This document shows, piece after piece, positions 34,408-45,050 of a DNA stretch of 64,000 nucleotides. The stretch is taken from contig NC_087066.1 in the NCBI RefSeq assembly GCF_963678635.1, positions 61,494,054 through 61,558,053 of the forward strand. The letters are read 5' to 3'. Positions within the stretch are counted from its first letter, which is position 1. Each line of letters starts with the position of its first letter. This DNA comes from Symsagittifera roscoffensis (taxonomy: Eukaryota > Xenacoelomorpha > Acoela > Convolutidae). The translations under genes were made by a program, and so were the position numbers. A model generated the notes under the pieces. That model was not told the origin of the DNA. It did no database searches and saw only the letters and a list, made by a program, of their open reading frames with translations.

Positions 34408-35160
34408 TTATGATTCGCATTGTGTTACTTGGTTTATAGCGTATTTGTGTAGTGTTTTTTGTTCGTTTTCTTCACAATCATAGTGTGTTACTAATAAATA
34501 CTGAGGTCCTGTACGAAGGGATGGATTTGTATGTTGTTCGTAAAAAATTAGAAAAAGAATGTGTTGAAACGTAAATATCTTTAAAATATACATGTGTATG
34601 ATAATCCTGAGTATGGGTTATAAAATGTGATATATCCAATTGTGTTTTTGGTGTATCTATCGTATTTATAAATTACTTCAGTTGTTATAAATGGGGGAGG
34701 TAGTGATTGAGCTGTTATATTTGGTGGACTTAGGGGAAAAGGGTGTTGAACAATATTATTAAGTCTGACTGTGATTTCAAACTTTAATTGAAGACTATTT
34801 TGTTGAAGCATTTGAATATTATGTTCTCGAATATCTTCGTGGATATCCTGTCTATATTGTAGTATATTGAGTGCCCAACTGTGGAGTCGGCTACTTTCTT
34901 GATGTTGTCCAAATAGTGGGGGAGGTGCTACAAAAGTGTTCCAATCTAATCGTAAAGGGATATTTGACGATGATTGTTCTCGGTATCTAGCGTCAAGATT
35001 GTTTCGAAAACTTAAGGGGAAAAGTGATGATGTTATTTGACTTATAGATGGTGTTGATGGAAGTGAGAGTGTTTTTAGGTGAGAGTGTTTGTAGGTGTTA
35101 TTGGACTTTCTTGGGATGTGGTTCTTGGGGGCTGGTTTGGTGGTGGTTGATTAGCAGTTT
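34408..35160 (-). pseudogene. env-like gene, N-terminal region
   Basis: Pro/Ser/Thr-rich start, then a region whose second half is open at 34581-34811 (VQHPFPLSPPNITAQSLPPP is its best conserved string) and at 34408-34593. Copy 3 has the counterpart at 58560-58690. The position after integrase is where errantivirus-type elements carry env. Stops break the frame several times. Confidence 0.6.
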
Positions 35161-35178
35161 TGGAAAGTTATCTGAATT

Positions 35179-35289
35179 TTAATTTTTACTGGAGAATTTG
35201 TGTTTATTATAATATTCTTCAATAAAAAGTATCAAGAGAATAGTTGCTAGCGCAAAGGTGACCATTGCTTTTTTTATACATTTGCACAT
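35179..35289 (-). CDS. Small hydrophobic ORF before env (36 aa)
   Basis: Starts MCKCIKKAMVTFALAT and continues ILLILFIEEYYNKHK. A basic start followed by a strongly hydrophobic core looks like a signal peptide or a single membrane segment. It lies directly before the env-like gene and could be its original signal peptide cut off by a stop. Bases of the equivalent area in copy 3 (near 57552-57590) align but the hydrophobic frame is not kept there, which lowers confidence. Confidence 0.35.
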   Translation of the reverse strand: MCKCIKKAMVTFALATILLILFIEEYYNKHKFSSKN

Positions 35290-36344
35290 TGTTATAATGA
35301 GGGAGATTAAAAATGTGAGGAAAATTATGAATAAAAGAAAATATCTGTTCGACTGAAAATAGTTCGTATCATTTAGATAGATTATACGTATTCGTACCTG
35401 TAGATGTGATCAAGGATTTGGGCGAGTTGGAGATATATTTCAAATAAGGAATAGAACATTTAAAAAAGGTTGCTAAAAATTATAGAAATTATTAGTATTA
35501 ATTCAAAAGTTTCAACGAAAAAGTATATCAAAAATTGAAAAAGATTGAAATAGATTGAGGTTTAAACGTTTTTGTTTTATGTGATCAACTGTTATGGAAA
35601 GAAGCATTTAAGAAGTGATTCGTTCATCGAATATTTTTTAAAGTTTTGAGGAGAAATTCAAGTGTGGTCGGATTATTTATTGATTTTTTGACAAGTGGGT
35701 TGAGTTTTGTCAAAAAGTGTTGAGGCTTTTTTTTCGGTTTTTGGGAGGTCTTCATAGTATTGTTTTTATTTGTTGGATAAATGGGGGTATCTTTGAAATA
35801 CTTGTACTTTAGGCCAATTGATGATGGGTCTTTTTTACTTTAGGCTAATTTGTCATTTTTGGTTGGGGGACTTTTGAGGCCTGATTTGGGAAAATATTGT
35901 TGATTTTTGCATAATCTGATAGGGGAGGGTTATAATAATGAAGTAGTGTTTATTTTAGTTGTCAGGTTTTAGCAAGTTGCTTATTTTTGACCTGGAATTT
36001 GTAAAGTTATAGTTATAGATATGTCTGGAGATTAGTTTCTATCGGCTAAATAAGTTTGCGTTAGAGATATAATGGTGACAATTCGAACAATTTCTATTGG
36101 CTGAATTTGAACTAGAACTGATCGAGGTTATTTTCAGCATGTTTTTAGAAATGGGAAGGTGCAAAGTGATTTAGAAGAATGTTTACCTTAATCTTAAATC
36201 AAGGTTGTTTCCGAAATTTAACTTTCTTTATTGTTTTAGATTGTGGGATGAATGTTTTATACTTTTTTCGTGGTTGACTTCTAAGACTTGATGATTCTCC
36301 ATGTTCGGTTTTTTGTTGTTGATCCTGTGTTAAAATGTTTTCTG
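35290..36344 (-). other. Pol-env spacer of copy 1
   Basis: About 1 kb without conserved coding. The matching region of copy 3 is 56230-57560. It may hold the splice acceptor for an env messenger; I cannot pick one with confidence. Confidence 0.4.
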
Positions 36345-37304
36345 TTAACTTTCTATTTTTTCTTTCTTTTTGAGGTATTTTTGGTTCTGGTGTGTTTGAT
36401 GCTTGGGGTTCTTTATTTTGCTGTTATATTGTTTTTTTTTATTTTTGGTAGTATTAACGTTTTGATTTTGTTCTATTTGTGGGTTATTTTGAACGATGTG
36501 TAAACCTGTGAAAGAATATAATTGAGTTAATTCGCGAAGTGCGTATCCCTTTGGATAATAAGGTAAAAGGTTGTTACGGTGTTGTATGATTTCCTTCTTG
36601 CTGGAGTCAGTAAGTTTGTATGTTACTTCAGTAGATTTTTCAATTATTTGGTATGGTCCTTTTCGAAGTAGTTTTAATTTTTTGGATATTATTTTTCGTG
36701 TATTAAAATTAGGTATTAAAACATATGTTCGAATTTTTAAGTCTGTGGCTGGCATGAAGCGTGTATTAATTTGGTTATTTATGTTTTGCCTTTGTAACAA
36801 TTTTTTAGTTACTGTTTGGTAGATTTCATTGAGTTTTTTATCTCTTTCTAAAATCCATTCAGTATGTCTGCCGGAAGCTAATTTCAAAATTTGTGGATGA
36901 TGAAAGTGGTCTTCACCATGTGTGTGTAAAGGTAGGTTATAACAAATTGAGTCTTTATTTGGTTGGCAATAACCTTGTGCATTTTTATGGGAATTTGCTG
37001 TAAACATAATTGGTTTACGTGGCTTTTGATTAAAAACCATTTCGTATGGTGACATTCCTAAAGTTGTCGTGATTTGTGAATTATATGCTAAGGGAAATAA
37101 TTTTACATCTGCTGACCATTCTGTGTATTTTGTATCATTTCCATTTATGATATATCTGAGATATTCATGTAATGAACGGTTGTAATGGAAAGGTGTCTTT
37201 TTTGTGTGGTTGTTGTTTGATTCGCTTTTGTTGAGTATTGTTTTTGATCGAATGTGAATATGGAATCGGCTTGAATGTAGATGTGCGTAAAAAATCAACT
37301 TCAT
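36345..37304 (-). pseudogene. pol: Integrase, C-terminal part with GPY/F module
   Basis: A 319-codon open stretch. The first ~30 codons match the integrase N-terminal side of copy 3 (near 54510-54600) in a different frame. After a deletion junction, NRSLHEYLRYIINGNDTKY to LGMSPYEMVFNQKPRKP is the end of the catalytic core, the part after the third acidic residue. RKGPYQIIEKSTEVTYKL is the GPY/F module typical of one Ty3/gypsy branch and of gammaretroviruses. The first two catalytic Asp and the zinc-binding N-terminus are gone, so no integrase activity is possible. The tail is Gln/Lys/Asn-rich. Confidence 0.85.
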
Positions 37305-37397
37305 AGTGGTTGTTTTGGCAATCTAAATAAAGTGAAAATGCTGTAGATTGTATATTTGTGATTGTTTTATGTCAGTTTTCACTGCATATTTACATTC

Positions 37398-37913
37398 TTA
37401 TTGTAGTGAAGTTTCATCGAAAAGTCTTAAGTATAATTGCATTTTGTTTACATATTTACTTAAGAAATTTAATATTCCAAGGAATTCTTGGATGTTCTTT
37501 TTGTTTGTGGGTGGTTGAAGTTTCTGAATTGCGTGTATTCGTGGTTTCAATGGAGTTATAGTGTTTCTTTCGATAATGTGGCCAAAAAATTTTACGCGTG
37601 TTAGGAAAAAATGTGATTTGTCTGGGGCTGCTTCCATGTTTTCGTTTTTGAGTATTTGATGATATTGTTCTAAAATTATAAACATTTCAACTTTCGTTTG
37701 TGACTGCATGAAAACATCATCTAAGTATGTGATTGCATGTTTTTTGAGTATACGTGGTCTAAAAAATTTACTCATAAAAGCTGAAAAAGCTGCTGTTACT
37801 ATGGAAATTCCATAGAATAATCTATTGAATTCGTATTGTTGATTTCCATTAACGAATTGTGGTAATCGTCGTAATTGTTCATCTAGTAGCATTTGATTGT
37901 ATGCACTATTCAT
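37398..37913 (-). pseudogene. pol: Reverse transcriptase, catalytic half
   Basis: A 171-residue open stretch with the RT palm motifs: MNSAYNQMLLDE, then YEFNRLFYGISIVTAAFSAF, then the catalytic AITYLDDVF (YLDD at 37716-37727), then KVKF-type VKFFGHIIERNTITPLKPRI, and FLGILNFLSKYV of the connection. The order and the G-H-I...P...I..I...FLG..N spacing are Ty3/gypsy style. Catalytic Asp residues are kept in this segment. Downstream the element jumps straight past RNase H. Confidence 0.9.
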
Positions 37914-38928
37914 ATCTGCGATTGTGAAATATTTACCATTGATTTTTGTTAGAATTACTTGAATAGTTCAATGGGTCAATTACCTTTAGTTTCGTCAATT
38001 AGTGAATTGAGGTATCTAGCATCTAGAACGATTTTTAGTGATTCTTCTTTAGCTAAGATGATAAGTAAGTTGATAAAAGTGTTACCTTTTGGTTGTTTTT
38101 CTTTGTTTACTGGTGATATAACTTCATATTGTTCTAAAATGAAAAGTAGTCTGTTTACTTTATCTTGTAAGTGTATCGGTACTTTATTGCTTTTTGTTTT
38201 TTGAAAATTGCGTCAGGTTTTAAAGGTAAAGGTAGTGGTGAACTAATTTTTCCAACATCGAATTTTGATGTTGCATAAACTGTTGGAACTTTTAATAATA
38301 GTTCGGCTAATTTATCGAATTCTTTTTGGTGTTATATGGGAATGTTGAAAATTAAACATTGATAGAAACTTTTGTTGTTTTTCCGTATAAAGTGATAATT
38401 TAATGGTTGGCTTAAAATATGGTGTTTTTGTGAAAAAGGCACTGTTTTTTTGTTGCTTATTATGTTGTTTATTGATAATTCTTCATCAAAAATTGTGGGT
38501 TGACATATATCTAGTAATTGTAGTATATTATTGACTCGATATGCTACTTCCTTTGTGAGTGAAGTTGTAGCCATTGTTTCACAGTATCCTAAGAGTCCTA
38601 AGGGTAGTGTTATCTGGTATGGTGAAGCGTTATATACGTGTAATGAAATAATATCTGAGTTTGAATGTTTCATATTTTTTATGGATGAAATTTTGATTCG
38701 GAAAAATTTATGGGTGGGTTTAAATTCAAGATCTGACAGAAAAAAATGTTGTTTGTTTTGGTCTTAATCGTACTGATGGACTTGTTTGATTGAAAAGTTA
38801 TATATATTTCCTGACAGTGGTTTCAGGTGTTTTCGTTCCTGATTGTAAATAGGAAAAAATTTGGAGAAAAATGGTGGTTATTTGTTTAATCTTTGAAAGA
38901 ATGTTAAGGATGTGTTTTTTGTCCTTGT
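37914..38928 (-). pseudogene. pol: pol linker and RT N-terminal part (broken)
   Basis: An open frame at 38332-38673 links protease to RT. Further on, SSPLPLPLKPDAIFKKQKAI near 38220-38260 marks the RT entry region. It matches FPLIPEAIFKKQRANKAPIH in copy 3 near 53060. Frameshifts follow, so the first palm blocks are scattered. Confidence 0.7.
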
Positions 38929-39652
38929 TTATTTATCTTTTATATGAAGTTTGCTATTCAAAATGTTTATTGTGGGAATATACTTAGTTATAAATGGTAT
39001 GCCAATGATTTTGTGTTTTATGTCTGTAATGTGAAATGTTTGTTTAAATGGTTTATTTAGTATTTTATTTTGTTCCATTGTTCTAGTGGGAACAAGGAAA
39101 AGTTGGAATTTGCCGTATTTTACTAATGTTGATCCTTGTGCTGTTGATAATTTACTGGCGGTCTTTATAGGTGTTAGGATTGGATGTAACGATTTGATTT
39201 CATTCCAGGTAGGGATGTTAATAATATTTGATTCTGCTCCTGAATCAATTAAAAAATCTATTTCAAGATCGGGTGGTTAAAATTCTTTACTTTTTAGGCT
39301 TTCTAAGAGAAATGGGATTGTCCAATTTTTTTCTCTTGGCTGATCTTTTTGTATATTTTGGTAAATGTGATTTGTACTTGAGCGTTGTTTTTCGTTATTG
39401 ACTACTGTATTTATTTCATTTACATTCTGTTCAACTGATCTATCGTTTCTTATGGGTCTAGTATAGTAGTCTTGAAGAAGTTCCCATTGATTTTCGTAAA
39501 TGTGTGAACTAAAGGGTTGTTCGTATATAATGGGTTCGTAGTCGTTTTCGACTGTGATCATATTAACTGAGATAGTGTGATTTGTATCACTCTCGCTGTC
39601 TGTTGATTCACAATTAATGTGGTTTAATTGTACTTCGGTACTCTCTGGGGGG
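38929..39652 (-). pseudogene. pol: pol N-terminus and aspartic protease
   Basis: The pol frame runs from the gag overlap through an acidic, Asn/Ser-rich leader to one stop (39277-39279). It then continues with LEIDFLIDSGAESNIINI, the retropepsin active-site motif D-S/T-G-A, and after about 60 residues IIGIPFITKY, matching the second conserved strand of the family. It ends at a stop at 38929. The enzyme cuts Gag and Pol during particle maturation. One in-frame stop directly before the catalytic domain disables this copy. Confidence 0.85.
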
Positions 39653-40216
39653 ATCTGAACCAGGGGGATCTGAAGTTGTTTCTTCAGTTGCTTGTACCTG
39701 ATTAATTTGTCGCTGATGTTTCGATGTGTTTTTTCTATGTTTGTGTTGGGAATCAGGGTAACGATTGTTGTTTCGATAAGGGGATTGAGAATAATTTCTT
39801 CGATTGTTATATTTGGGATTCCTATTTGGTGAGTTGTTTCGTGACCTATTATAGTAATTGTTATTGTTTCCTTGATAATTAGATCTGTTGTAGGAATTGT
39901 TTCTTGATCTATTGTTTTGGTAACGTTGAGTTCGGTTGTTTGAATAACTTCTATTTCTGTTATTTGAGTAATTCCTTTTTCTATTGTATGATGAATTACG
40001 TGATCTATCGTTTGAATAGTGTCTTTTCCTAGAATTTGAATGGGAACTGGTATCAAAAAATTCTGTTCTTTTTGAATTTGATCGTGAATAGTTGTTTCTA
40101 TACTGGTTATTTTGGCTATTTGATCGACTATATCTATTTTGTGAGAAATTTCGTGAATTTCGTTGTTCTGGTGATCTACCTCTATAATTAGAATTATAGG
40201 GTGATTGGTTTCTTGA
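39615..40216 (-). pseudogene. gag: gag RNA-binding tail, overlapping pol
   Basis: In the same frame as the zinc knuckle, after one stop, the sequence runs to a stop at 39615 as a tail dominated by Asn, Arg, Ser and Tyr (units like RSRNNSYNRSNYQGNN). Such tails bind nucleic acid. The frame that reads Ile/Thr-rich over the same bases (39655-40056) is an out-of-frame reading. Pol opens in the +1 frame relative to this tail and overlaps it around 39615-39652, where six identical bases (39647-39652) could allow a ribosomal slip. Confidence 0.7.
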
Positions 40217-40810
40217 TTAATTTGAATTGTTTGGGAGTGGTCTACCAGAGCTGTTATTACAATGTATATTTTTGTTTGGTAAATTTTGATCTTTTTTCAT
40301 GTATTGATAGAATGATTTATTTGGTTCTTTGTACTTTTGTGGTTTATTTTGATTATCTTGTTGTTTTTGTCTACATTCGGCAATGCTGTGTCCGTATCTT
40401 TGACAATAATTCCACCATTTCTTGAAAGATGGTTTACCTTTGAAATTGGGATTTTTCTCATATATGTTCAAAATTTCAGTAATTTTTTCAGTAAGGTCTA
40501 CATCTGAATCGTGCATGTTGTTTATATGTGTAGTATTGGTTTCGATTCTATTAACGTATTGTTGTTTAAGATTTTCTGTTTCTTGGAGTTTCATTGTGGT
40601 TTCTGCTTGTTCTAGTTTGTCAACTAGTTTCCTAAAATCTAAATCTGGTTCTCGAATTGATGAGGGGTGTGATGCTCTCTTTTTTATTTTTATTTTTCTT
40701 AATTGGGGTGTTAGAGTCATCATTAAAATTTCTGTCATTTTTGTGTTTTTATAATCATGAGTGTTCAGTGAATATGCTTTTCGAACTAGTGTTTTGATTC
40801 TAACTGCCAA
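40217..40810 (-). pseudogene. gag: gag capsid C-terminal half and zinc knuckle
   Basis: The 197-codon frame covers the C-terminal helices of capsid and a single nucleocapsid knuckle, KKWWNYCQRYGHSIAECRQK. The standard pattern is C-x2-C-x4-H-x4-C; here the first Cys is Trp (W-x2-C-x4-H-x4-C), which one base change can produce. The knuckle would bind the element's RNA. A single stop (40217-40219) separates it from the Arg/Ser/Asn tail that continues in the same frame. Confidence 0.85.
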
Positions 40811-40843
40811 TTGTTTAAATGTTTCGTTTGATAGTCTGCGAAT

Positions 40844-41062
40844 TTAATTGCATAAAACTCTTTGGTATTGTTTATTTCTTTCAGAATCAAACATTTTTGA
40901 AAATTCTTGTATAAATCTTTTCCAATTTGTTTTTATGTCTATTGGTAAAACTGAAAACCATTTCTGAGCTGCGCCATCAAGTGTTGTTTGGATTAACGCT
41001 GTCCTTCTATGTATCCAATTTTGATGGAGTGGTGTATTAATTAGTTCAGGTCCGATATTCAA
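40844..41062 (-). pseudogene. gag: gag capsid, N-terminal half
   Basis: The frame contains WIHRRTALIQTTLDGAAQKW and then FSVLPIDIKTNWKRFIQEF, the hallmark pattern of retrotransposon Gag capsid (W, a hydrophobic helix, L-x-G-x-A-x-x-W, then W-x-x-F-x-x-x-F). A stop at its end separates it from the next capsid piece. As in relatives, this part would build the virus-like particle in the cytoplasm. Confidence 0.8.
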
Positions 41063-42239
41063 AATTAAATTTGCTGTGACTGCATTTAAATAGTCTTCTA
41101 CAGACTATACAGGGTCTGTGCCTGTGAATACAATTAGTGGTTTATTTGATGTTATTAATGATCTACCCATGAGGTATGGATTCATAGTCATTTGTAGTGA
41201 TTCTGCGGCATTTGGCATTTGTGAAAATTTTGTCAGTTGATTTTTTGTTATTTCATGTTGTTGCAAATAATATGGTAGTGGTATTTCGTTTTGCATTTGC
41301 GTTGGTTGATAATAATCAGTATTTGCTGGGTTTTGTGACTAAAAATTATTATTTTGAGGTTCGTGATTTGATCTAGGTTGTCGCATATGTTGTTCTCGTG
41401 TATATGGTTCAAAAATATCTGGTTGATTTACGTGATAAGAGTGGAGTCTTTGGTTTTGAAAACTTTGTTGATGGTTTTGGTCATTAACATCGTCATCATG
41501 TGATGAATGATAATTAGGTGTATAGTAAGGTGTTTTTGGTTTAATTTGGTAGGGCTGTTTACTATTTTTTCTGTTCAAAAAATGGATAGTTTTCACTTGG
41601 GTCTGTTCGATTTCGTGGGTTATCATTGAAATTTACGAAATTTGATGTTTATTGTTGGAATTTTTGTCGTTGTGGAAAGGAACGATTATGCGGGTTTGTA
41701 CGAGGAGATTTAGATTTTTGTGATCTATTTACGTAGTTATAATTTTGTTCTGCAAAATTAGTTCTGGTGAATATTCTTTGTTTTTGTGGTGGTTTCGTCA
41801 TTGGTCTAAATGTTTGGTAATCCATATGTGAATATTTGGGAGCAACCGAGGGTTTAACCGTAGATTGCAATGTTACGTGAGGTAATATTGAAGTCCTTGG
41901 TTTTGGCGTTGTAAGGTTTGGATGTATAGGTCAAATACTTTGCTGTGTAGTTGTTACAATTGTTTCAACTATTTCTTCATTTATAAAATGTGATGGTGTT
42001 TGATTATCTTGTTGTGTAAGATTTCTAGTTCCATTTAAGTTCTCTTGTTGTACAAGGATTGAATTTAAACTATCATTTTGTCTTCTATCAGGTAAAAACG
42101 AATTATAGTTCAAAGGTCTTGCATCTATTGTAAGTGGAATTACTTTTACATAATCTTTGTGAATAGTTATTGTACTTATTGCTTGACTTGAGATATCTAT
42201 TGGAATGTTCAGAAATAGTGGATGAGACCATTCAGGGTC
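41063..42239 (-). pseudogene. gag: gag, linker region (copy 1)
   Basis: Several short frames separated by stops, with Gln/Asn/Pro/Ser-rich composition (for example MQSTVKPSVAPKYSHMDYQ at 41870 downwards). The beginning (near 41930-42113) has a counterpart at the truncated edge of copy 2 (49139-49330). Probably a disordered linker between the N-terminal part and capsid. Confidence 0.5.
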
Positions 42240-43380
42240 TCAGATGTAATCTGATTGTTCGGCAATGACAGTGTCATCATTTGTACTTTGGGGTCTAGAA
42301 TTTTTTCTTGCTTGTGCAATTAAATCTATATTGTGGGTAAAAAAGTCAATTATAAACCATGCTAAGATTTTTTGTAAATCGTGTTTAACATTTGATGAAA
42401 TTTCATTGTTAGAAAAATTTTCACGAATTGTGTTTAAAAACGCTGAGAATGCGTTAATTTCATTTCGTACATTTGTGTGTCTTGAGGTTTGAACCGGTGA
42501 TGTGCTTTCGGTTTTTGTTCTTTCTAGTATAGATAAATAATTATATATTATTGCAAAAACATCGTTAGTGAAAATTGAATTTGCTATCTGTGAATTTTGA
42601 TGTTGTATATTTTTAATGCATTCTGTGAATACTTTTGAAAGTTCTATATCGACATCATCTTTTTGGATAACATGTTTGCCATGAAATTTACTTGCTGTAC
42701 TGAGTTCTATGGTGTAAATTCCATATTGTTGTGTTAAGTTACATTTTCCTTTTGTAGAATGATTGATAATTTGTCTTTTCATTTTTATTTCTGGGAATTC
42801 TGCTTTACATGGGCTATTTCATTGTTCAAATATATTTGCGATTAGATTATGACAAAATTGTATTGGTCCTTTGTCTTCAGTGAGTGAAATGATGATAAAT
42901 GGGAAAACAGAGTCTTCGTCCGGACTTTCGTCACTTGGGCTTTGACTCGTTTTTTCGTTTTATGACTGTCAGTGCGTAATGTTCAATGTGTCTGATTTGT
43001 TGGTTCCAACTGTATAAACGTACTGGTTTATTTTTGTATATCTTTTTTATTCTTCTTTTTCCTTGTTTTGATGAATGTGATGTAGCTTCTGAATCGGAAA
43101 ATTCTAATTGATTGCGAGCTGAGTGGTTTTTGTTTACTGTGTCTTTTAATTTGTAAAGTGCATCTAAACTGTTGGCTTTTGATTCAGAGACTGCGTTTCT
43201 ACGCTTTGAAAATCTTTTTAGTGTAATTTGTCTTTGCTCACTTAAATTTTTTTTTTTATTGTCTGACGTTTTGTGCGAATATATCCGATTGTTTGTTTGT
43301 GCGGTGTAATTACAAGATCGTATGTTTCGTTATTTATTTTACAAATGTGTAGTACGATTGTTTGTTTTTTTCCCTAAATT
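42240..43380 (-). pseudogene. gag: gag, N-terminal region (copy 1)
   Basis: The start of gag, upstream of capsid. A basic Lys/Arg/Gln-rich stretch (about 42960-43370) is broken by frameshifts; copy 2 keeps it open at 50103-50522. It is followed by an open 180-residue stretch (42240-42782) rich in helix-forming residues, starting MKRQIINHSTKGKCNLTQQY. The same stretch is recognisable, broken, in copy 2 at about 49440-49960, which shows it is a conserved part of the element rather than chance. I do not recognise a known matrix domain. An N-terminal extension this long before capsid is unusual for Ty3/gypsy Gag. Confidence 0.6.
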
Positions 43381-44683
43381 GTTCAGTGACATAAGGTTTA
43401 GGATGAAGGGTGCAAGGTTGTTATTAGTGATTTTAAAATCCTAGACTGTTAGTCCTTACGATTTTTTGGTTAGCCTAACTTGGGTCTTTTATGTAGGGTT
43501 GGAGAGAAAAGTATATATCGATTCCGAAGAATGATTTTTACTTTCTCGTGGCTATTCTAAGTTAAGGTGTTAACATACTTAATCTTACTGTAGGGGTAGT
43601 GATTGTGTTCAAGGGTTGGAAAATAGTAAGATCTACAAGGTTCAGGTATAATTAGAACACAAGTAGTTCGTTAGACACTATTTTGATACCTACTAAGATT
43701 TAAGATTTAGCCTGGGTCAGGTAAGAGGGGGGATTAAGTGAAGGATGAATAACCGAAGTTCTTCACACTTTAGCTTAATTTGAATGGTTAGTGTGATTGA
43801 AAAATTTCTATTAGTCCTGGGTATTTGAAAGGTTTGGGTAGTGAATCGACGTTTGAGGTCGTTAGACACTTTATTATTGGGTGGGAGAGAACAAAATTGT
43901 TCTGTTTGATCCAAGGATAGGCCTTGATGATCAGAATATAATTTTTTATGGTATAAAACAGGTTTAATTTTATTTTTAATGGCGATCCAAGGAAAACCTT
44001 GATGATCTAGCTTAAGATTGAACAAATTGAAATGAAAGAAAGGTAAACATTTGGGTAAGTCTTTAAAAATAATTTTTATTTATTGATAAAAGATTTTAGT
44101 GTTTGATGATATTAGTGGTTTAAATGATTGCTGTTACGTTTAGGTGATGAAACTGGGGATGTCAGGATAATTATATATACTAATAATTAATGATTATGTC
44201 AACTAAATTTTATTTTTACTTTCAATAAATATATTTTTCAGATATCTTTTTAAATTTCACTGCAGAATTAGAGGAAACGATTTGAGGTGTTTTTATAAAT
44301 CGTTATTGTAGAGTAGTAAACAGGATTTAGCGCCTGTAGTAATCATTGAAGATTTTTCTTCGAGGTTTCTATGTTTGCAAATGAAAATCTAAATTCTTTG
44401 TTAAAAAAATCCTAAATACAAAAGTTTGGTCTGGCTTTTGCCGTACGACCATGAAACTTAATGGTAAGTTCCATCGTAGTCGTAGATCGTCTCTTGTCCA
44501 AGGTCTTCTTCCAATGCCTGGTAGTTCTAGTATTGTGCGGAATAGCGGTTCTGATCTATTGAGTCGTAGAGACATTTCAATTAGATTATTTTCATGTAAC
44601 ATTTTTGATAAAATTTTTGTCTAATTCTAATCTATCTGTTAGTTCTAAGCTAATTTGTTTTTAATGACTTGATCGAGACGTAT
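43381..44683 (-). other. Long 5' leader of copy 1 with repeated small hairpins
   Basis: About 1.3 kb between primer site and gag. It holds two copies of a short palindromic motif (gatccaagga then ccttgatgatc) at 43908-43932 and 43984-44007. Copy 2 has three such motifs (51086-51110, 51162-51185, 51218-51234). Repeated leader hairpins often serve RNA packaging or dimer formation in retroelements; that role is inference. A short reverse-strand frame (43717-44025) spans them and is probably not a gene. Confidence 0.6.
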
Positions 44684-44693
44684 GGTCGCACCA
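44684..44693 (-). promoter_or_regulatory. Primer-binding site
   Basis: Reverse strand TGGTGCGACC begins two bases after the LTR end CA. A leading TGG pairs with the CCA end of a tRNA. In copy 2 (at about 51572-51581) the same place reads TGCTGCCACC, so one or both are mutated. The primer tRNA cannot be named from this. Confidence 0.65.
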
Positions 44694-44960
44694 AATGAGT
44701 TATGTTCTAGGTTTAAATCATAGAGTAATTTCGGATAGGGTACACCGTCTGCTCGTCACGCTGTCTTATTTTCGGCCGGATAGATTCGTGCAACCTCTTA
44801 GTCTTATACCCATCCTAATCTTACTCTTATCTCTACGAGTCTCAGGGTGTTTAACTAGTCTCTGCTAGGCTCAATAGATCTAGAGTATACTGGCTTATTG
44901 CGATTACTAAAGTTCTCTTGGAGAGGTAATAAATTTCTAAGTTAAATTCAAATCTCTCTG

Positions 44961-44988
44961 GTGCTGAAATTACAAGTAATTTCAGCAC
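44961..44988 (-). promoter_or_regulatory. Conserved LTR hairpin, 5' LTR of copy 1
   Basis: A 12-base perfect stem (gtgctgaaatta and taatttcagcac) with a 4-base loop. Equivalent hairpins are at 28469-28495 and 51819-51846. In the last, a C-G pair is replaced by T-A, so pairing is kept. It lies just downstream of the predicted transcription start, so it would be in the RNA near both transcript ends. Confidence 0.8.
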
Positions 44989-45040
44989 TTACAAATAAGT
45001 GGATTGTTAGTTAGATGGATCGTGATTGGTTAATATTAAA

Positions 45041-45050
45041 TATTTTATAG
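45041..45050 (-). promoter_or_regulatory. TATA box in the 5' LTR
   Basis: Reverse strand CTATAAAATA, about 50-60 bases inside the LTR start. Transcription would start near 45015, leaving a short U3. The same site in the 3' LTR is changed to CCATAAAATA. Confidence 0.6.

Noticed and set aside
39655-40056. Ile/Thr-rich open frame upstream of protease
   Set aside because: Out-of-frame reading of the gag Arg/Ser/Asn tail; the genuine pol part begins only near 39652.
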